This document shows positions 34,722-43,433 of a DNA stretch of 64,000 nt, piece by piece. Each line of letters starts with the position of its first letter. The stretch's first letter is position 1. The notes under the pieces are model-generated. The model had not been told where the DNA came from. It saw only the letters and a program-made list of their open reading frames with translations, and made no database searches. The translations under genes and the position numbers were made by a program. Source of the DNA: Amycolatopsis jejuensis (lineage in GTDB: Bacteria > Actinomycetota > Actinomycetes > Mycobacteriales > Pseudonocardiaceae); the NCBI RefSeq assembly GCF_000717335.1, contig NZ_JNYZ01000006.1, forward strand, positions 62,001-126,000. Direction: 5' to 3'.

Positions 34722-36308
34722 ATGCGCAAAGTACCTGTTCTGTCCGCATTGGACGCCGCAGCGCTGATCCCGGACGAGTCCGTCGTGTCGGTCAGCTCGT
34801 CGTCTGCGCTCGGCTGCCCGGACTTCGTCTTGAAGGGCATCGGCGAACGGTTCACCGAAACCGGGTCACCCCGCAATCTCACCACCGTGCATCCCATTGC
34901 CGCGGGCGACATGTACGGCGTCGCGGGGGTCGATCACGTTGCGGTGCCGGGACTTCTCCGCCGGATCATCGCCGGTTCGTACCCGAGCGGGCCGTCCTCG
35001 GCGGAACCGCCGCTGATCTGGCAGCTGATCGAGCAGGACGCGATCGAGGCGTACAACCTCCCGTCCGGCGTGCTCTTCCAGATGCACCGCGCCGGGGCGA
35101 CGGGCCAGCCCGGCGTGCTGACCGAGGTCGGCCTGGACACTTTCGCCGACCCGCGGCACGACGGCGGCCGGATGAACGACCGCACCACCGGCGACCTGGT
35201 CGAGGTCGAGGAACGCGACGGCAAGGAATGGCTGTTCTACCCGGCGGTGCGGCCGGACGTCGCGATCATCCGCGCCACCACGGCCGACGAATGGGGCAAC
35301 CTGACCTTCGAGGACGAGGGGTCGACGCTGGGTGCGCTCGACCAGGCCTACGCCGCGCACAACCACGGCGGCATCGTGATCGCGCAGGTCAAGCGGCTCG
35401 CGGCGGGCGGGTCGCTGCCGCCGCAGCAGGTCCGGGTACCGGGTATTCTCGTCGACGCGCTGGTGATCCACGAGGACCAGCTGCAGACCACCCAGACCGC
35501 GTACGACCCGGCGATCAGCGGCCAGATCCGGCGTCCGCTCGACGTGATCGGACCGGCGCCGTGGGGGGTCGAGAAGGTGATCGCCCGGCGGGCCGCGGCC
35601 GAGCTGGCGCCGGACGAGATCGTGAACCTCGGGTTCGGGATTTCCGCGCTGGTGCCGCGGATTCTGGTGGAACAAGGCCACGCGGACGCGGTCACCTGGG
35701 TGATCGAACAGGGCGCGGTCGGCGGCACCCCGCTCACCGGGTTCGCGTTCGGCTGCGCGCTCGACCCGCAGGCGCTGATGCCGAGCATCGACCAGTTCAC
35801 CCTCCTGCAGGGTGGCGGGTTCGACCAGGCCTTGCTGTCGTTCCTGGAAATCGACGAGCAGGGCAGTGTCAACGTGCATCACCTGCCGGGGCGACGGCAC
35901 GTGACGGCCGGGGTCGGCGGGTTCGCCGACATCACGTCGCACGCGAAAAGCATTGTGTTCAGCGGCAATTTCACCGCCGGGCGCCGGGAAATCAGCGCCG
36001 AGGACGGCCGGTTGGTGATCGCCCGCGACGGTACGGTGCCGAAGCTGGTCGAGCGCGTGAGTGCAGTGACGTTCTCCGGGCCGCGCGCGCTCGCGAACGG
36101 CCAGCAGGTCCGGTACGTCACCGAGCGGTGCGTGCTCGAACTGCGGCCCGAGGGCATGACGGTGATCGAGGTCGCCCCGGGCGCCGACCTGCAGCGCGAC
36201 GTCCTGGACCAGGCCGCGGGCAAGCTGCGCGTCGCCGATGACGTGCGCGAAATGGACAGTCACCTGTTCCGTCCCGAGCCGCTTCCGACGATCTTCCGCA
36301 AGGACTGA
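34722..36308 (+). CDS. Family I CoA-transferase, fused alpha-beta (acetate/propionate/3-oxoacid type)
   Basis: A 528-residue enzyme in which both halves of a family I CoA transferase are joined, as in YdiF and propionate CoA-transferase. Catalytic Glu329 in WVIEQGAVGG forms the gamma-glutamyl-CoA intermediate; GFGISALVPR (304-313) precedes it. It moves CoA from acetyl- or succinyl-CoA onto a carboxylic acid made by the pathway. It starts 8 bases after the Gfo/Idh/MocA stop with GGAGA before the ATG, and is followed 5 bases later by a second GMC oxidoreductase. Confidence 0.9.
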   Translation: MRKVPVLSALDAAALIPDESVVSVSSSSALGCPDFVLKGIGERFTETGSPRNLTTVHPIAAGDMYGVAGVDHVAVPGLLRRIIAGSYPSGPSSAEPPLIWQLIEQDAIEAYNLPSGVLFQMHRAGATGQPGVLTEVGLDTFADPRHDGGRMNDRTTGDLVEVEERDGKEWLFYPAVRPDVAIIRATTADEWGNLTFEDEGSTLGALDQAYAAHNHGGIVIAQVKRLAAGGSLPPQQVRVPGILVDALVIHEDQLQTTQTAYDPAISGQIRRPLDVIGPAPWGVEKVIARRAAAELAPDEIVNLGFGISALVPRILVEQGHADAVTWVIEQGAVGGTPLTGFAFGCALDPQALMPSIDQFTLLQGGGFDQALLSFLEIDEQGSVNVHHLPGRRHVTAGVGGFADITSHAKSIVFSGNFTAGRREISAEDGRLVIARDGTVPKLVERVSAVTFSGPRALANGQQVRYVTERCVLELRPEGMTVIEVAPGADLQRDVLDQAAGKLRVADDVREMDSHLFRPEPLPTIFRKD

Positions 36309-36313
36309 GGTAC

Positions 36314-37909
36314 ATGCCTGACAACCGATTCGACTACATCGTGGTGGGCGCGGGCGCGGCGGGCTGCGTCGTCGCGAACCGGCTGGCGCAGGACCCCGGC
36401 ACCCGCGTGCTGCTGCTGGAGGCGGGCGGGCGCGACTGGTCGCCGCTGATCCACCTTCCGGTCGGGTTCACGAAACTGACCAGCCCGGCGGTGAACTGGG
36501 GCTTCGAAACCGTGCCGCAGCCGCAGCTGAACGACCGCCGGATGTGGTACCCGCAGGGCCGCACGCTCGGCGGGAGCACGTCGATCAATGCGATGATCTA
36601 CATCCGCGGGCACGCCGAGGACTACGAGACGTGGAAGAAGCTCGGCAACAAGGACTGGGGGTACGAGGAGGTCCTGCCGTTCTTCCGGCGCGCCGAGCAC
36701 AACGAACGGCTCGCCGACGCCTACCACGGCACCGACGGCCCGATGAACGTCACCGAGCAGGTGCAGCACAACGAGCTGAGCAAGGCTTTCGTCCGTGCCG
36801 CGCAGGAGCTCGGGCTGCCGTTCAACCACGATTTCAACGGGGCGCGGCAGGACGGCGTCGGCTATTACGACGTGACCCAGCGGAATGTGCGGCGGGAAAG
36901 CTCGGCGACGGCGTACCTGAAACCAGTGCGGCGCAACGGGAATCTCACCATTGTCACGCATGCGCTGGCGACGAAGGTGCTGGTTTCCTCGGGGAAAGCG
37001 GTCGGGGTCCGGTATCTGCACAAGAACACGCCTGCGGTGGCTTATGCCGATCGAGAGGTTGTGCTGAGCGGCGGCGCGGTCAACTCGCCGCGGTTGCTGC
37101 TGCTGTCCGGGATCGGGCCTGCCGACGAGCTCCGTCCACTCGGGATCGACGTGGTGCACGATCTGCCCGGGGTCGGCAAGAACTTCCAGGACCACATGGA
37201 CGTTTATCTCACCGCCGAGACGGTTCCGGTGAGCTACAACGAATCCGACCGGCCCGATCGTGCATTGCGGTACGGTCTTCAGTATCTGCTCACGAAAACC
37301 GGTCCGGTCACCGCCTGCGTGTGCGAGGCCGGGGCGTTCGTGCGCAGCAGTGACGAGGTGGTGTCGCCGGACATCCAGATCCACTGCCTGCCCGCGTTCG
37401 TCATCGACCACGGCCGCCGCCGGGTGAAGGGGCACGGCCTCACCATCAACACGTGCAATCTCCGGCCCCGCAGCATCGGGGAGGTCCGGCTGCATTCTTC
37501 CGATCCCGGCCGGGCGCCGGCGATCAACCCGAACTACCTGGCCGATCCGTACGACTGGCAGGTTTCGATGGCCGGCTTCCGCTGGGGCCGGAAACTGTTG
37601 CAGTCGGAGGCTTTCGCGCCTTATGTGAGGCAGGAGCACCTGCCCGGCGCGCAGGTGCAGACCGATGATGAGCTGCGTACGTATATCCGCGAATGGGCCA
37701 AGACCGATTACCATCCGGTCGGTTCCTGCAAAATGGGGACCGACGAGATGGCGGTGGTGGACGGCGAACTGCGCGTGCACGGATTGGACGGGCTGCGGGT
37801 CGTCGATGCTTCGATCATGCCTACCTTGATCAGCGGGAACACACAGGCGACGTCGATCATGATCGGGGAGAAGGGTGCGCACCACCTGCTTGCGGGGCCT
37901 GCGCGATGA
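36314..37909 (+). CDS. GMC-family oxidoreductase, choline/alcohol dehydrogenase-like
   Basis: A 531-residue FAD enzyme of the BetA/AlkJ type. FAD site VVGAGAAGCVVANRLA (about 11-26), GMC signature 1 GRTLGGSTSINAMIYIRG (about 82-99), signature 2 SGGAVNSPRLLLLSGIG (about 255-271), and the active-site YHPVGSCKMGTD plus SGNTQATSIMIGEKGA. It oxidises a primary alcohol to the aldehyde and passes electrons to a quinone or oxygen. An aldehyde dehydrogenase is encoded two genes later, so alcohol to acid is likely. Its stop overlaps the hydratase start (ATGA). Confidence 0.92.
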   Translation: MPDNRFDYIVVGAGAAGCVVANRLAQDPGTRVLLLEAGGRDWSPLIHLPVGFTKLTSPAVNWGFETVPQPQLNDRRMWYPQGRTLGGSTSINAMIYIRGHAEDYETWKKLGNKDWGYEEVLPFFRRAEHNERLADAYHGTDGPMNVTEQVQHNELSKAFVRAAQELGLPFNHDFNGARQDGVGYYDVTQRNVRRESSATAYLKPVRRNGNLTIVTHALATKVLVSSGKAVGVRYLHKNTPAVAYADREVVLSGGAVNSPRLLLLSGIGPADELRPLGIDVVHDLPGVGKNFQDHMDVYLTAETVPVSYNESDRPDRALRYGLQYLLTKTGPVTACVCEAGAFVRSSDEVVSPDIQIHCLPAFVIDHGRRRVKGHGLTINTCNLRPRSIGEVRLHSSDPGRAPAINPNYLADPYDWQVSMAGFRWGRKLLQSEAFAPYVRQEHLPGAQVQTDDELRTYIREWAKTDYHPVGSCKMGTDEMAVVDGELRVHGLDGLRVVDASIMPTLISGNTQATSIMIGEKGAHHLLAGPAR

Positions 37910-38667
37910 CCGTTATCCTGCGTTGGGCAGGTTTGGTCGCCGAGATTCTGCTCGACCGTCCGGAGAAACGTAATGCGCTGACTCCGGAAATGCTCGACTC
38001 ATTGGGTTTGGTGCTGGCGGAAATTGCGTCGTCGGACGCTCGGGTCGCGGTGATTCGCGGTGCGGGGGACAAGGCGTTCTGTGCCGGGGCGGATATCACG
38101 CGATTCGCCGGGTTGTCGCCGGAACTCATGTGGCGGGACTGGACCGCGCGCGGGCACCGGGTTTTCGACGCACTGGCCGCGCTGCCGCAGCCGACCGTAG
38201 CGGTGGTGCACGGCAATGCCTTCGGGGGAGGGCTGGAGCTGGCGCTGGCGTGCGATTTCCGTTTGCTCGCCCCGGAAGTGACGCTCGGACTGCCCGAGGT
38301 AGGGCTGGGTACGGTCCCGGGTTGGGGTGGTACGGAGCGGCTCACCCAGCTGGTCGGACCGGCGCGGGCCAAGGAGATCATCCTTTCGCGCAGGCTGGTG
38401 GACGCTGACACCGCCGTCGCCTGGGGCCTGGCCACTGCGGTTTCCGGTTCGCTGGATGCCGCTGTCGACGAGCTGGTGACCCGGCTGACCGGTGGCGCGC
38501 CCATTGCCGTTCAGGTGGCGAAACAGCTCATCGACGCTGCGGCCGCGGGCGCTCCGGCTCGGGTGCTGGAACCCCTTGCCGGGGCACTGAGCTCGGCGAC
38601 CAGCGATCTCGCCGAGGGAGTCGCGGCGTTCCGGGAACGCCGCGATCCCGTTTTCACCGGACATTGA
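37906..38667 (+). CDS. Enoyl-CoA hydratase/isomerase-family protein
   Basis: A 253-residue crotonase-fold protein. DRPEKRNALTPEML (about 18-31), the oxyanion region AFCAGADITRF (about 57-67) and VVHGNAFGGGLELALACDFRLL (about 100-121) are well preserved, as is LPEVGLGTVPGWGGTERL with the Glu typical of hydratases. It adds water to an enoyl-CoA or carries out a related CoA-thioester reaction. With the CoA transferase two genes upstream it forms the CoA-dependent arm of the pathway. Confidence 0.9.
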   Translation: MTVILRWAGLVAEILLDRPEKRNALTPEMLDSLGLVLAEIASSDARVAVIRGAGDKAFCAGADITRFAGLSPELMWRDWTARGHRVFDALAALPQPTVAVVHGNAFGGGLELALACDFRLLAPEVTLGLPEVGLGTVPGWGGTERLTQLVGPARAKEIILSRRLVDADTAVAWGLATAVSGSLDAAVDELVTRLTGGAPIAVQVAKQLIDAAAAGAPARVLEPLAGALSSATSDLAEGVAAFRERRDPVFTGH

Positions 38668-38688
38668 TCAGCATCGAGAGGTATTGTC

Positions 38689-40173
38689 ATGACAATTCCC
38701 AGCCATCACCGGATGGTCATTGACGGCGAGGACGTAGAAGCTCTTGCCGGGGATCGCTTCTCGCGCACGAGCCCGGCGCACGACACGGTCGTGACGAGTT
38801 ATCCGCGCGCGGATGCCGACGACGTCGACCGTGCGGCCCGCGCGGCGCGGCGAGCCTTCGACGAGGGCCCGTGGCCGAAACTGGCGGCGGTCGACCGTTC
38901 CCGCGTGCTGCTGCGGGTCGCCGCGCTGATCCGCCGGGATGCCGCGGCACTGGCCCGGCTCGAGGTGCTGGAGAGCGGGAAGCCGATCGACCAGGCGCTC
39001 GGCGAGGTCGCGACCGCCGCGGAATTGTGGGACTACGCCGCGGCGTTGGCCCGGCACGCCCACGGCGACGCGCACAACACGCTGGGGGAGGACGTGCTCG
39101 CGATGGTGCTGCGCGAGCCGGTCGGGGTGGTCGCGATGATCACGCCGTGGAACTTCCCGCTGCTGATCGTGAGCCAGAAACTGCCGTTCGCCCTGGCGGT
39201 CGGCTGTACCGCGATCGTGAAGCCGAGCGAGCTGACGCCCGGAACCACCGTGGCGCTGGCCGGGCTCCTGCGGGAAGCCGGGCTGCCGGACGGCGTCGTG
39301 AACGTGGTGACCGGCGCCGGTGGCATCGGCTCCGCGATGACCTGCCACGACGCCGTCGACATGGTTTCGTTCACCGGCTCGACCGAGGTCGGGCGCGCAG
39401 TCGCCAGTGCAGCCGGGCAGCGGCTCAAGAAGGCCGAACTGGAACTGGGCGGCAAAAACCCGCAAATCGTCTGCGCCGACGCCGACCTGGACGCGGCTCT
39501 GGATGCAGTCGTGTTCGGCGTCTACTTCAATGCGGGGGAATGCTGTAACAGCGGCAGCCGGGTCCTCGTCGACCGGCGCATTGCGGCAGATTTCCAAGCC
39601 GCGGTGATACGGCGATCGAAGGAGGTCCCCGTCGGCGATCCCCTGGACCCGGCCACCCGGATCGGCGCGATCACCAGCCAGGAACAACTGGACACCATCG
39701 AACGCTACGTCGCGGAAGGCACCGCCGCCGGCGCGAGCCTGGCCCTTGGCGGCAGCCGCCTCCCGACCCCCACCGGCCGGTTCTACCACCCCACGGTCTT
39801 CACCGACGTACGCCGGGAAATGTCGATCGCCCGAGAGGAAATCTTCGGCCCGGTCTTGTCGATGCTGACTTTCTCCAGTTTGGACGAAGCAGTCTCCATC
39901 GCGAACGACACGGTGTACGGCCTGTCGGCAGGAATCTGGACGTCGGACGTGAACGCCGCGCTGACCGCGTCCCGGACCCTCCGCGCCGGAACAATCTGGG
40001 TCAACCGCTGGATGGACGGCTACCCGGAACTCCCCTTCGGCGGCTTCGGCGCAAGCGGCCTGGGCCGCGAACTGGGCCGGCACGCCATCGGCGAGTTCAC
40101 GGAGACCAAGACGGTGCAACTTCAGGTGGGCCCGCGCACAACCCGCTGGCTGACTGACCCGGTGGCGGGGTAA
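38689..40173 (+). CDS. NAD-dependent aldehyde dehydrogenase (betaine-aldehyde/aminoaldehyde type)
   Basis: A 494-residue enzyme. Catalytic Cys in FNAGECCNSGSR, base Glu in LELGGKNPQ, NAD site FTGSTEVGRAV and TPWNFPLL are intact. The arrangement NxGECCxxGSR is typical of betaine/aminoaldehyde and other broad aldehyde dehydrogenases. It converts the aldehyde made by the GMC enzyme into a carboxylate that the CoA transferase could activate. It starts 21 bases after the hydratase stop and is the last gene of the cluster. Confidence 0.92.
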   Translation: MTIPSHHRMVIDGEDVEALAGDRFSRTSPAHDTVVTSYPRADADDVDRAARAARRAFDEGPWPKLAAVDRSRVLLRVAALIRRDAAALARLEVLESGKPIDQALGEVATAAELWDYAAALARHAHGDAHNTLGEDVLAMVLREPVGVVAMITPWNFPLLIVSQKLPFALAVGCTAIVKPSELTPGTTVALAGLLREAGLPDGVVNVVTGAGGIGSAMTCHDAVDMVSFTGSTEVGRAVASAAGQRLKKAELELGGKNPQIVCADADLDAALDAVVFGVYFNAGECCNSGSRVLVDRRIAADFQAAVIRRSKEVPVGDPLDPATRIGAITSQEQLDTIERYVAEGTAAGASLALGGSRLPTPTGRFYHPTVFTDVRREMSIAREEIFGPVLSMLTFSSLDEAVSIANDTVYGLSAGIWTSDVNAALTASRTLRAGTIWVNRWMDGYPELPFGGFGASGLGRELGRHAIGEFTETKTVQLQVGPRTTRWLTDPVAG

Positions 40174-40266
40174 GGTCCGGGGTATCGGGGTAGAAACGTG
40201 CCCCCCGGGCACGCGTACACACGGCATCGCACGATCCGTCACTCCTTCACCTCGAAGGAGTGCACT

Positions 40267-41958
40267 GTGGGTCCCCGCATCGATCGCAAATCCAGTGAGA
40301 GTTCCCCCGTTCCGCCCAGCCCGGACGACGCTTCTCCCGTCCCACCTCTACCCGGCGGCGATTCTCCGGCTCCGCTGGCGGGTGGTTCCGCCGTTCCGCC
40401 CCTGCGCGGCGGCGGGTCCGCCATCCCGGGTCCGCCGGGCGGTGACTCTCCCGTGGTTCCCCCGTCGGGTGGCGATTCCGTCATCGTCCATCCGCCGGGT
40501 GGCGGCTCTCCCGTTTGGCCCCAGGAGGGTGGCCATTCCGCCGTCCCGCATTCACCGGGCGGCGATTCCCCCAACAACCCGCGCTCCCTCCGCGCCGTGT
40601 GGCCCGCGCTCACCGGGCTCTCCGCTGTCTTTCTCGTCGAGATGCTCGACAACTCCATCCTCAACGTCGCCCTTCCCACCATCGGACGCCAGTTCGCGGC
40701 CTCCGCGACCACCCTCCAATGGGTCACCGGTGCGTATTCCGTCGTGTTCGGTGGGCTCATGCTTGCGTTCGGGGCGCTCGCCGACCGGGTCGGCCGCCGC
40801 AAGGTCATGCTTACCGGGCTCGTGCTGCTCGGGCTTGCGAGCCTGGCCACGGTGGCCGTCACCGCGGCGTGGCAGCTCATTGCCGTGCGGGCGTTGATGG
40901 GCGTCGCTGCGGCGATGACCACTCCTGGGTCGCTTGCGCTTGCGTTCCGGCTCTTTCCCGGCGACCGGCTGCGCGTCCGTGCGACCACCCTCATCTCCAC
41001 CGTCGGGATCGTCGGCCTTGCGGTCGGTCCTACGGCGGGTGGTCTCGTGCTCGCCATCGCGCCGTGGCAGGTACTCCTGCTGGTCAACGTGCCGATTGCG
41101 GCGCTCGCGTTCGTCGGGATCCGCGCCGGTATCCCCGCTGACGACCCCGGCGGCCTCCACCGTGACCCCATCGACGGCATCGGCGCAGCGCTCGGTACCG
41201 CAACGATCGTCCTCGCCCTGCTTGCTCCCACGTTCTTCGTCGAGGCGGGCGCCGCGGCGGTTCTGCCCTGGCTCACCATTGCCGCCGCGCTGATCGCCGG
41301 AGCCGGGTTCGTCGTCCGCCAGCGGACTGCCCGGTACCCGCTGCTGGACCTGCACCTCATCGCCCGCCCCCTCGTGTCCAGCGGACTCGCGCTCAAGGCC
41401 GCCGCCACGCTCGCGACCGCCGGGCTCGGCTACCTCGTCACCCTGCACCTGCAGTTCGGCCTCGGCTGGAGCCCGGCGGAGGCGGCGCTCGGCATGCTGC
41501 CGCAGGTCGTCGTCCTGATCGCGGGCGGCGCGGTCATCACCCCGCTGATCACCCGTGTCGGCCTGACGAAAGCCGCATGGCTGAGCGCAACCGCCGTCGT
41601 GTGCGGACTTGCCGTCTACTCCGCACTCGGCCCCTTCGGGTACGCCGGGATCGCCCTCGCGTTGGCCCTCGTCGCCGCGGGGATGCGCGTGGTCGGGGTC
41701 GTCGCGGGCAACAACGTGATGCGCGGCCTGCCGGAGAACCGGACCACGATCGGTGCCGCCCTCATCGACACCGCCGGAGAGGTCACCACCGGCATCGGCA
41801 TCGCACTGAGCGGCACCATCCTGGCCGCCATCGCCCCCGGCGCCCTGACCGCACCGCCGATCCTCGCCTTCACCTACGCCGGGGTGGCCCTCACCGTGCT
41901 GTCCGCGGCGCTGGTCGGCTGGGGCATCCTCCGCAGCCGTCGGCCGGAGCCGTCCTGA
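40267..41958 (+). CDS. MFS drug exporter (DHA2, 14 TM) with decapeptide-repeat N-terminus
   Basis: A 563-residue transporter. From about 112 onward it is a DHA2/QacA-like drug:H+ antiporter: VEMLDNSILNVALPTIG in helix 1, GALADRVGRRKVML in loop 2-3, RALMGVAAAMTTPGSLAL with the antiporter motif C. The first 100 residues are unusual: nine Pro/Gly/Ser-rich decapeptides (one shortened) of the kind SPVVPPSGGD. They are cytoplasmic and disordered. I use the GTG at 40267 because GAAGGAG lies seven bases before it. Neighbours give no hint of the exported compound. Confidence 0.87.
   Translation: MGPRIDRKSSESSPVPPSPDDASPVPPLPGGDSPAPLAGGSAVPPLRGGGSAIPGPPGGDSPVVPPSGGDSVIVHPPGGGSPVWPQEGGHSAVPHSPGGDSPNNPRSLRAVWPALTGLSAVFLVEMLDNSILNVALPTIGRQFAASATTLQWVTGAYSVVFGGLMLAFGALADRVGRRKVMLTGLVLLGLASLATVAVTAAWQLIAVRALMGVAAAMTTPGSLALAFRLFPGDRLRVRATTLISTVGIVGLAVGPTAGGLVLAIAPWQVLLLVNVPIAALAFVGIRAGIPADDPGGLHRDPIDGIGAALGTATIVLALLAPTFFVEAGAAAVLPWLTIAAALIAGAGFVVRQRTARYPLLDLHLIARPLVSSGLALKAAATLATAGLGYLVTLHLQFGLGWSPAEAALGMLPQVVVLIAGGAVITPLITRVGLTKAAWLSATAVVCGLAVYSALGPFGYAGIALALALVAAGMRVVGVVAGNNVMRGLPENRTTIGAALIDTAGEVTTGIGIALSGTILAAIAPGALTAPPILAFTYAGVALTVLSAALVGWGILRSRRPEPS
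40303..40566 (+). repeat. About nine 30-bp in-frame tandem repeats in the exporter gene
   Basis: The DNA encodes decapeptides at residues 13-100, with units of 30 bases except one of 24. Typical units are SPVVPPSGGD, SVIVHPPGGG, SPVWPQEGGH and SAVPHSPGGD; GGNGAYTC-like sequence recurs at each unit end. The copies differ enough to be old. Confidence 0.8.
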
Positions 41959-41994
41959 ACTGTCCACATCGGACACCCGGAATGAGCGTCCGGC

Positions 41995-42474
41995 TCACCG
42001 GGTCCGCTCGTAATGCCGACGGGCCTTGGCCCGGTTACCGCACACCGCCATCGAGCACCAGCGGGCGCGGTTGGCGCGGCTGCGGTCGAGCAGGAACAAC
42101 CGGCACTCGTCGTTCGCGCACGGACGCAACCGGCCGGGTAGCTCCTTCTCGACCGCGGCCCACGCCAGCACGATCTCCACGGCCAGCCGGGCATGTGGCA
42201 GCGTCCAGACTGTCCACTGCAGACCGTCCGAAGTGACCTCCGGGACCTGCTGCACCCCGTCGAGCAGCGGCCGTACCGCGGTGGCCGGGCGATCGCCGCA
42301 CACCACGGCCCGCAGGACGTCCCGCGTTTCGCGCAGCAGGGTCAGTTCCGCGAGGCTGCCGTCGCCGCCGCGGTCACGCGCCCAGCGGCGTCCGTCAGCT
42401 GGGATGGCGAGTGCGTCCTGCTCCTCGCCGTCGACGATCGGCCTGCTGTTGAGCAGGGCCAGCAGCTTGTCCAT
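41995..42474 (-). CDS. CGNR zinc-finger (ABATE-domain) regulator
   Basis: A 159-residue protein. The C-terminus is a zinc finger ending in MAVCGNRAKARRHYER, with Cys also in RPCANDECRLFLLDRSR and RWC; the four Cys and the CGNR motif define this actinomycete family. The N-terminal helical domain (ABATE) probably senses a ligand or partner. It is transcribed away from an alpha/beta hydrolase with repeated sequences between them, so it likely controls that gene. ATG at 42474 is used; another at 42492 is possible. Confidence 0.85.
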   Translation of the reverse strand: MDKLLALLNSRPIVDGEEQDALAIPADGRRWARDRGGDGSLAELTLLRETRDVLRAVVCGDRPATAVRPLLDGVQQVPEVTSDGLQWTVWTLPHARLAVEIVLAWAAVEKELPGRLRPCANDECRLFLLDRSRANRARWCSMAVCGNRAKARRHYERTR

Positions 42475-42481
42475 CGGATCC

Positions 42482-42495
42482 CCTAACCACATCGA
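42482..42495 (+). repeat. Direct repeat 1 in the CGNR/hydrolase gap
   Basis: CCTAACCACATCGA, repeated with one change at 42540-42553. Each copy is followed by an oppositely oriented GGTTAG (42508-42513 and 42565-42570). It is a likely binding site of the CGNR regulator. Confidence 0.5.
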
Positions 42496-42539
42496 ACTCT
42501 TTGACAGGTTAGCTCGTCCGTGCTTCCATGGCGAGCACA

Positions 42540-42553
42540 CCTAACCGCATCGA
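42540..42553 (+). repeat. Direct repeat 2 in the CGNR/hydrolase gap
   Basis: CCTAACCGCATCGA, 58 bases after repeat 1. It lies between a TTGACA (42501-42506) and the ribosome site of the hydrolase. Confidence 0.5.
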
Positions 42554-42572
42554 CAACGCAAAGGGGTTAGAC

Positions 42573-43433
42573 ATGGGCTCGGTGCACCACCGGACCGCGA
42601 CGGTCGACGGGCACGAGATCTTCTACCGCGAGGCCGGGCCGTCCGGCGCGCCCGCCATCGTCCTCCTGCACGGGTACCCGACCAGCTCGTTCATGTTCCG
42701 CGAGCTCATCCCGCTGCTGGCGGGCGACTACCACGTCATCGCGCCCGACCACCTCGGCTTCGGCCGGTCCGCCGCCCCCGCGGACTTCACCTACACCTTC
42801 GACGCCCTCGCCGACCTCACCGCCGGTCTCCTCGACCAGCTGGGCCTCGACCGCTACGCGATCTACGTGCAGGACTACGGCGCCCCGATCGGCTGGCGGC
42901 TCGCGCTCAAGCACCCCGAGCGGATTTCCGCCGTCGTCACGCAGAACGGCAACGGGTACGAGGACGGTTTCGTCGAGTCGTTCTGGACCGACGTCTGGGC
43001 GTACGGCGACAATCCCGGCCCCGAAACCGAGCCGGCGGTCCGCGCCGCGCTGGGGATCGACGCCATCCGCTGGCAGTACCTGCACGGCGTGCCCGACCCG
43101 AGCGTGGTCAGCCCGGACACCTGGGAGCACGACTTCGCGCTCGTCTCCCGCGAGGGCAACGACCGGATCCAGCTCGCCCTGTTCCGCGACTACCGCACCA
43201 ACCGCCCGCTTTACCCGCAGCTGCACGAGTTCCTGCGCACCAGGGAGGTCCCGGTGCTCGCGGTGTGGGGCCGCAACGACGAGATCTTCGGCCCGGCCGG
43301 AGCGGAGGCGTTCGCACGGGACGCCGAAGACGCCGAGGTACACCTGATCAACGGCGGCCATTTTCTCCTGGAGAGCCACCTGGACGTGGTCGCCGGGTAT
43401 CTGCGCGGGTTCCTCGGCCGCGTGCTCGGCTGA
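42573..43433 (+). CDS. Alpha/beta hydrolase of the haloalkane-dehalogenase/epoxide-hydrolase type
   Basis: A 286-residue hydrolase. Oxyanion LLHGYPTSSFMFRELIP (about 31-47), and the nucleophile elbow VQDYGAPIGW (about 107-116) with Asp rather than Ser, as in haloalkane dehalogenases and epoxide hydrolases. VLAVWGRNDEIF gives the acid and NGGHFLLE the His. It likely opens an epoxide or removes a halide or ester group. The start at 42573 has AAGGGG nine bases upstream. It ends directly against the stop of the next gene, which reads in the opposite direction. Confidence 0.87.
   Translation: MGSVHHRTATVDGHEIFYREAGPSGAPAIVLLHGYPTSSFMFRELIPLLAGDYHVIAPDHLGFGRSAAPADFTYTFDALADLTAGLLDQLGLDRYAIYVQDYGAPIGWRLALKHPERISAVVTQNGNGYEDGFVESFWTDVWAYGDNPGPETEPAVRAALGIDAIRWQYLHGVPDPSVVSPDTWEHDFALVSREGNDRIQLALFRDYRTNRPLYPQLHEFLRTREVPVLAVWGRNDEIFGPAGAEAFARDAEDAEVHLINGGHFLLESHLDVVAGYLRGFLGRVLG

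Noticed and set aside
40303-40566. Possible CRISPR-like array because of about 30-bp repeats
   Set aside because: The repeats are in-frame, without spacers, and encode a Pro/Gly/Ser decapeptide of the exporter.
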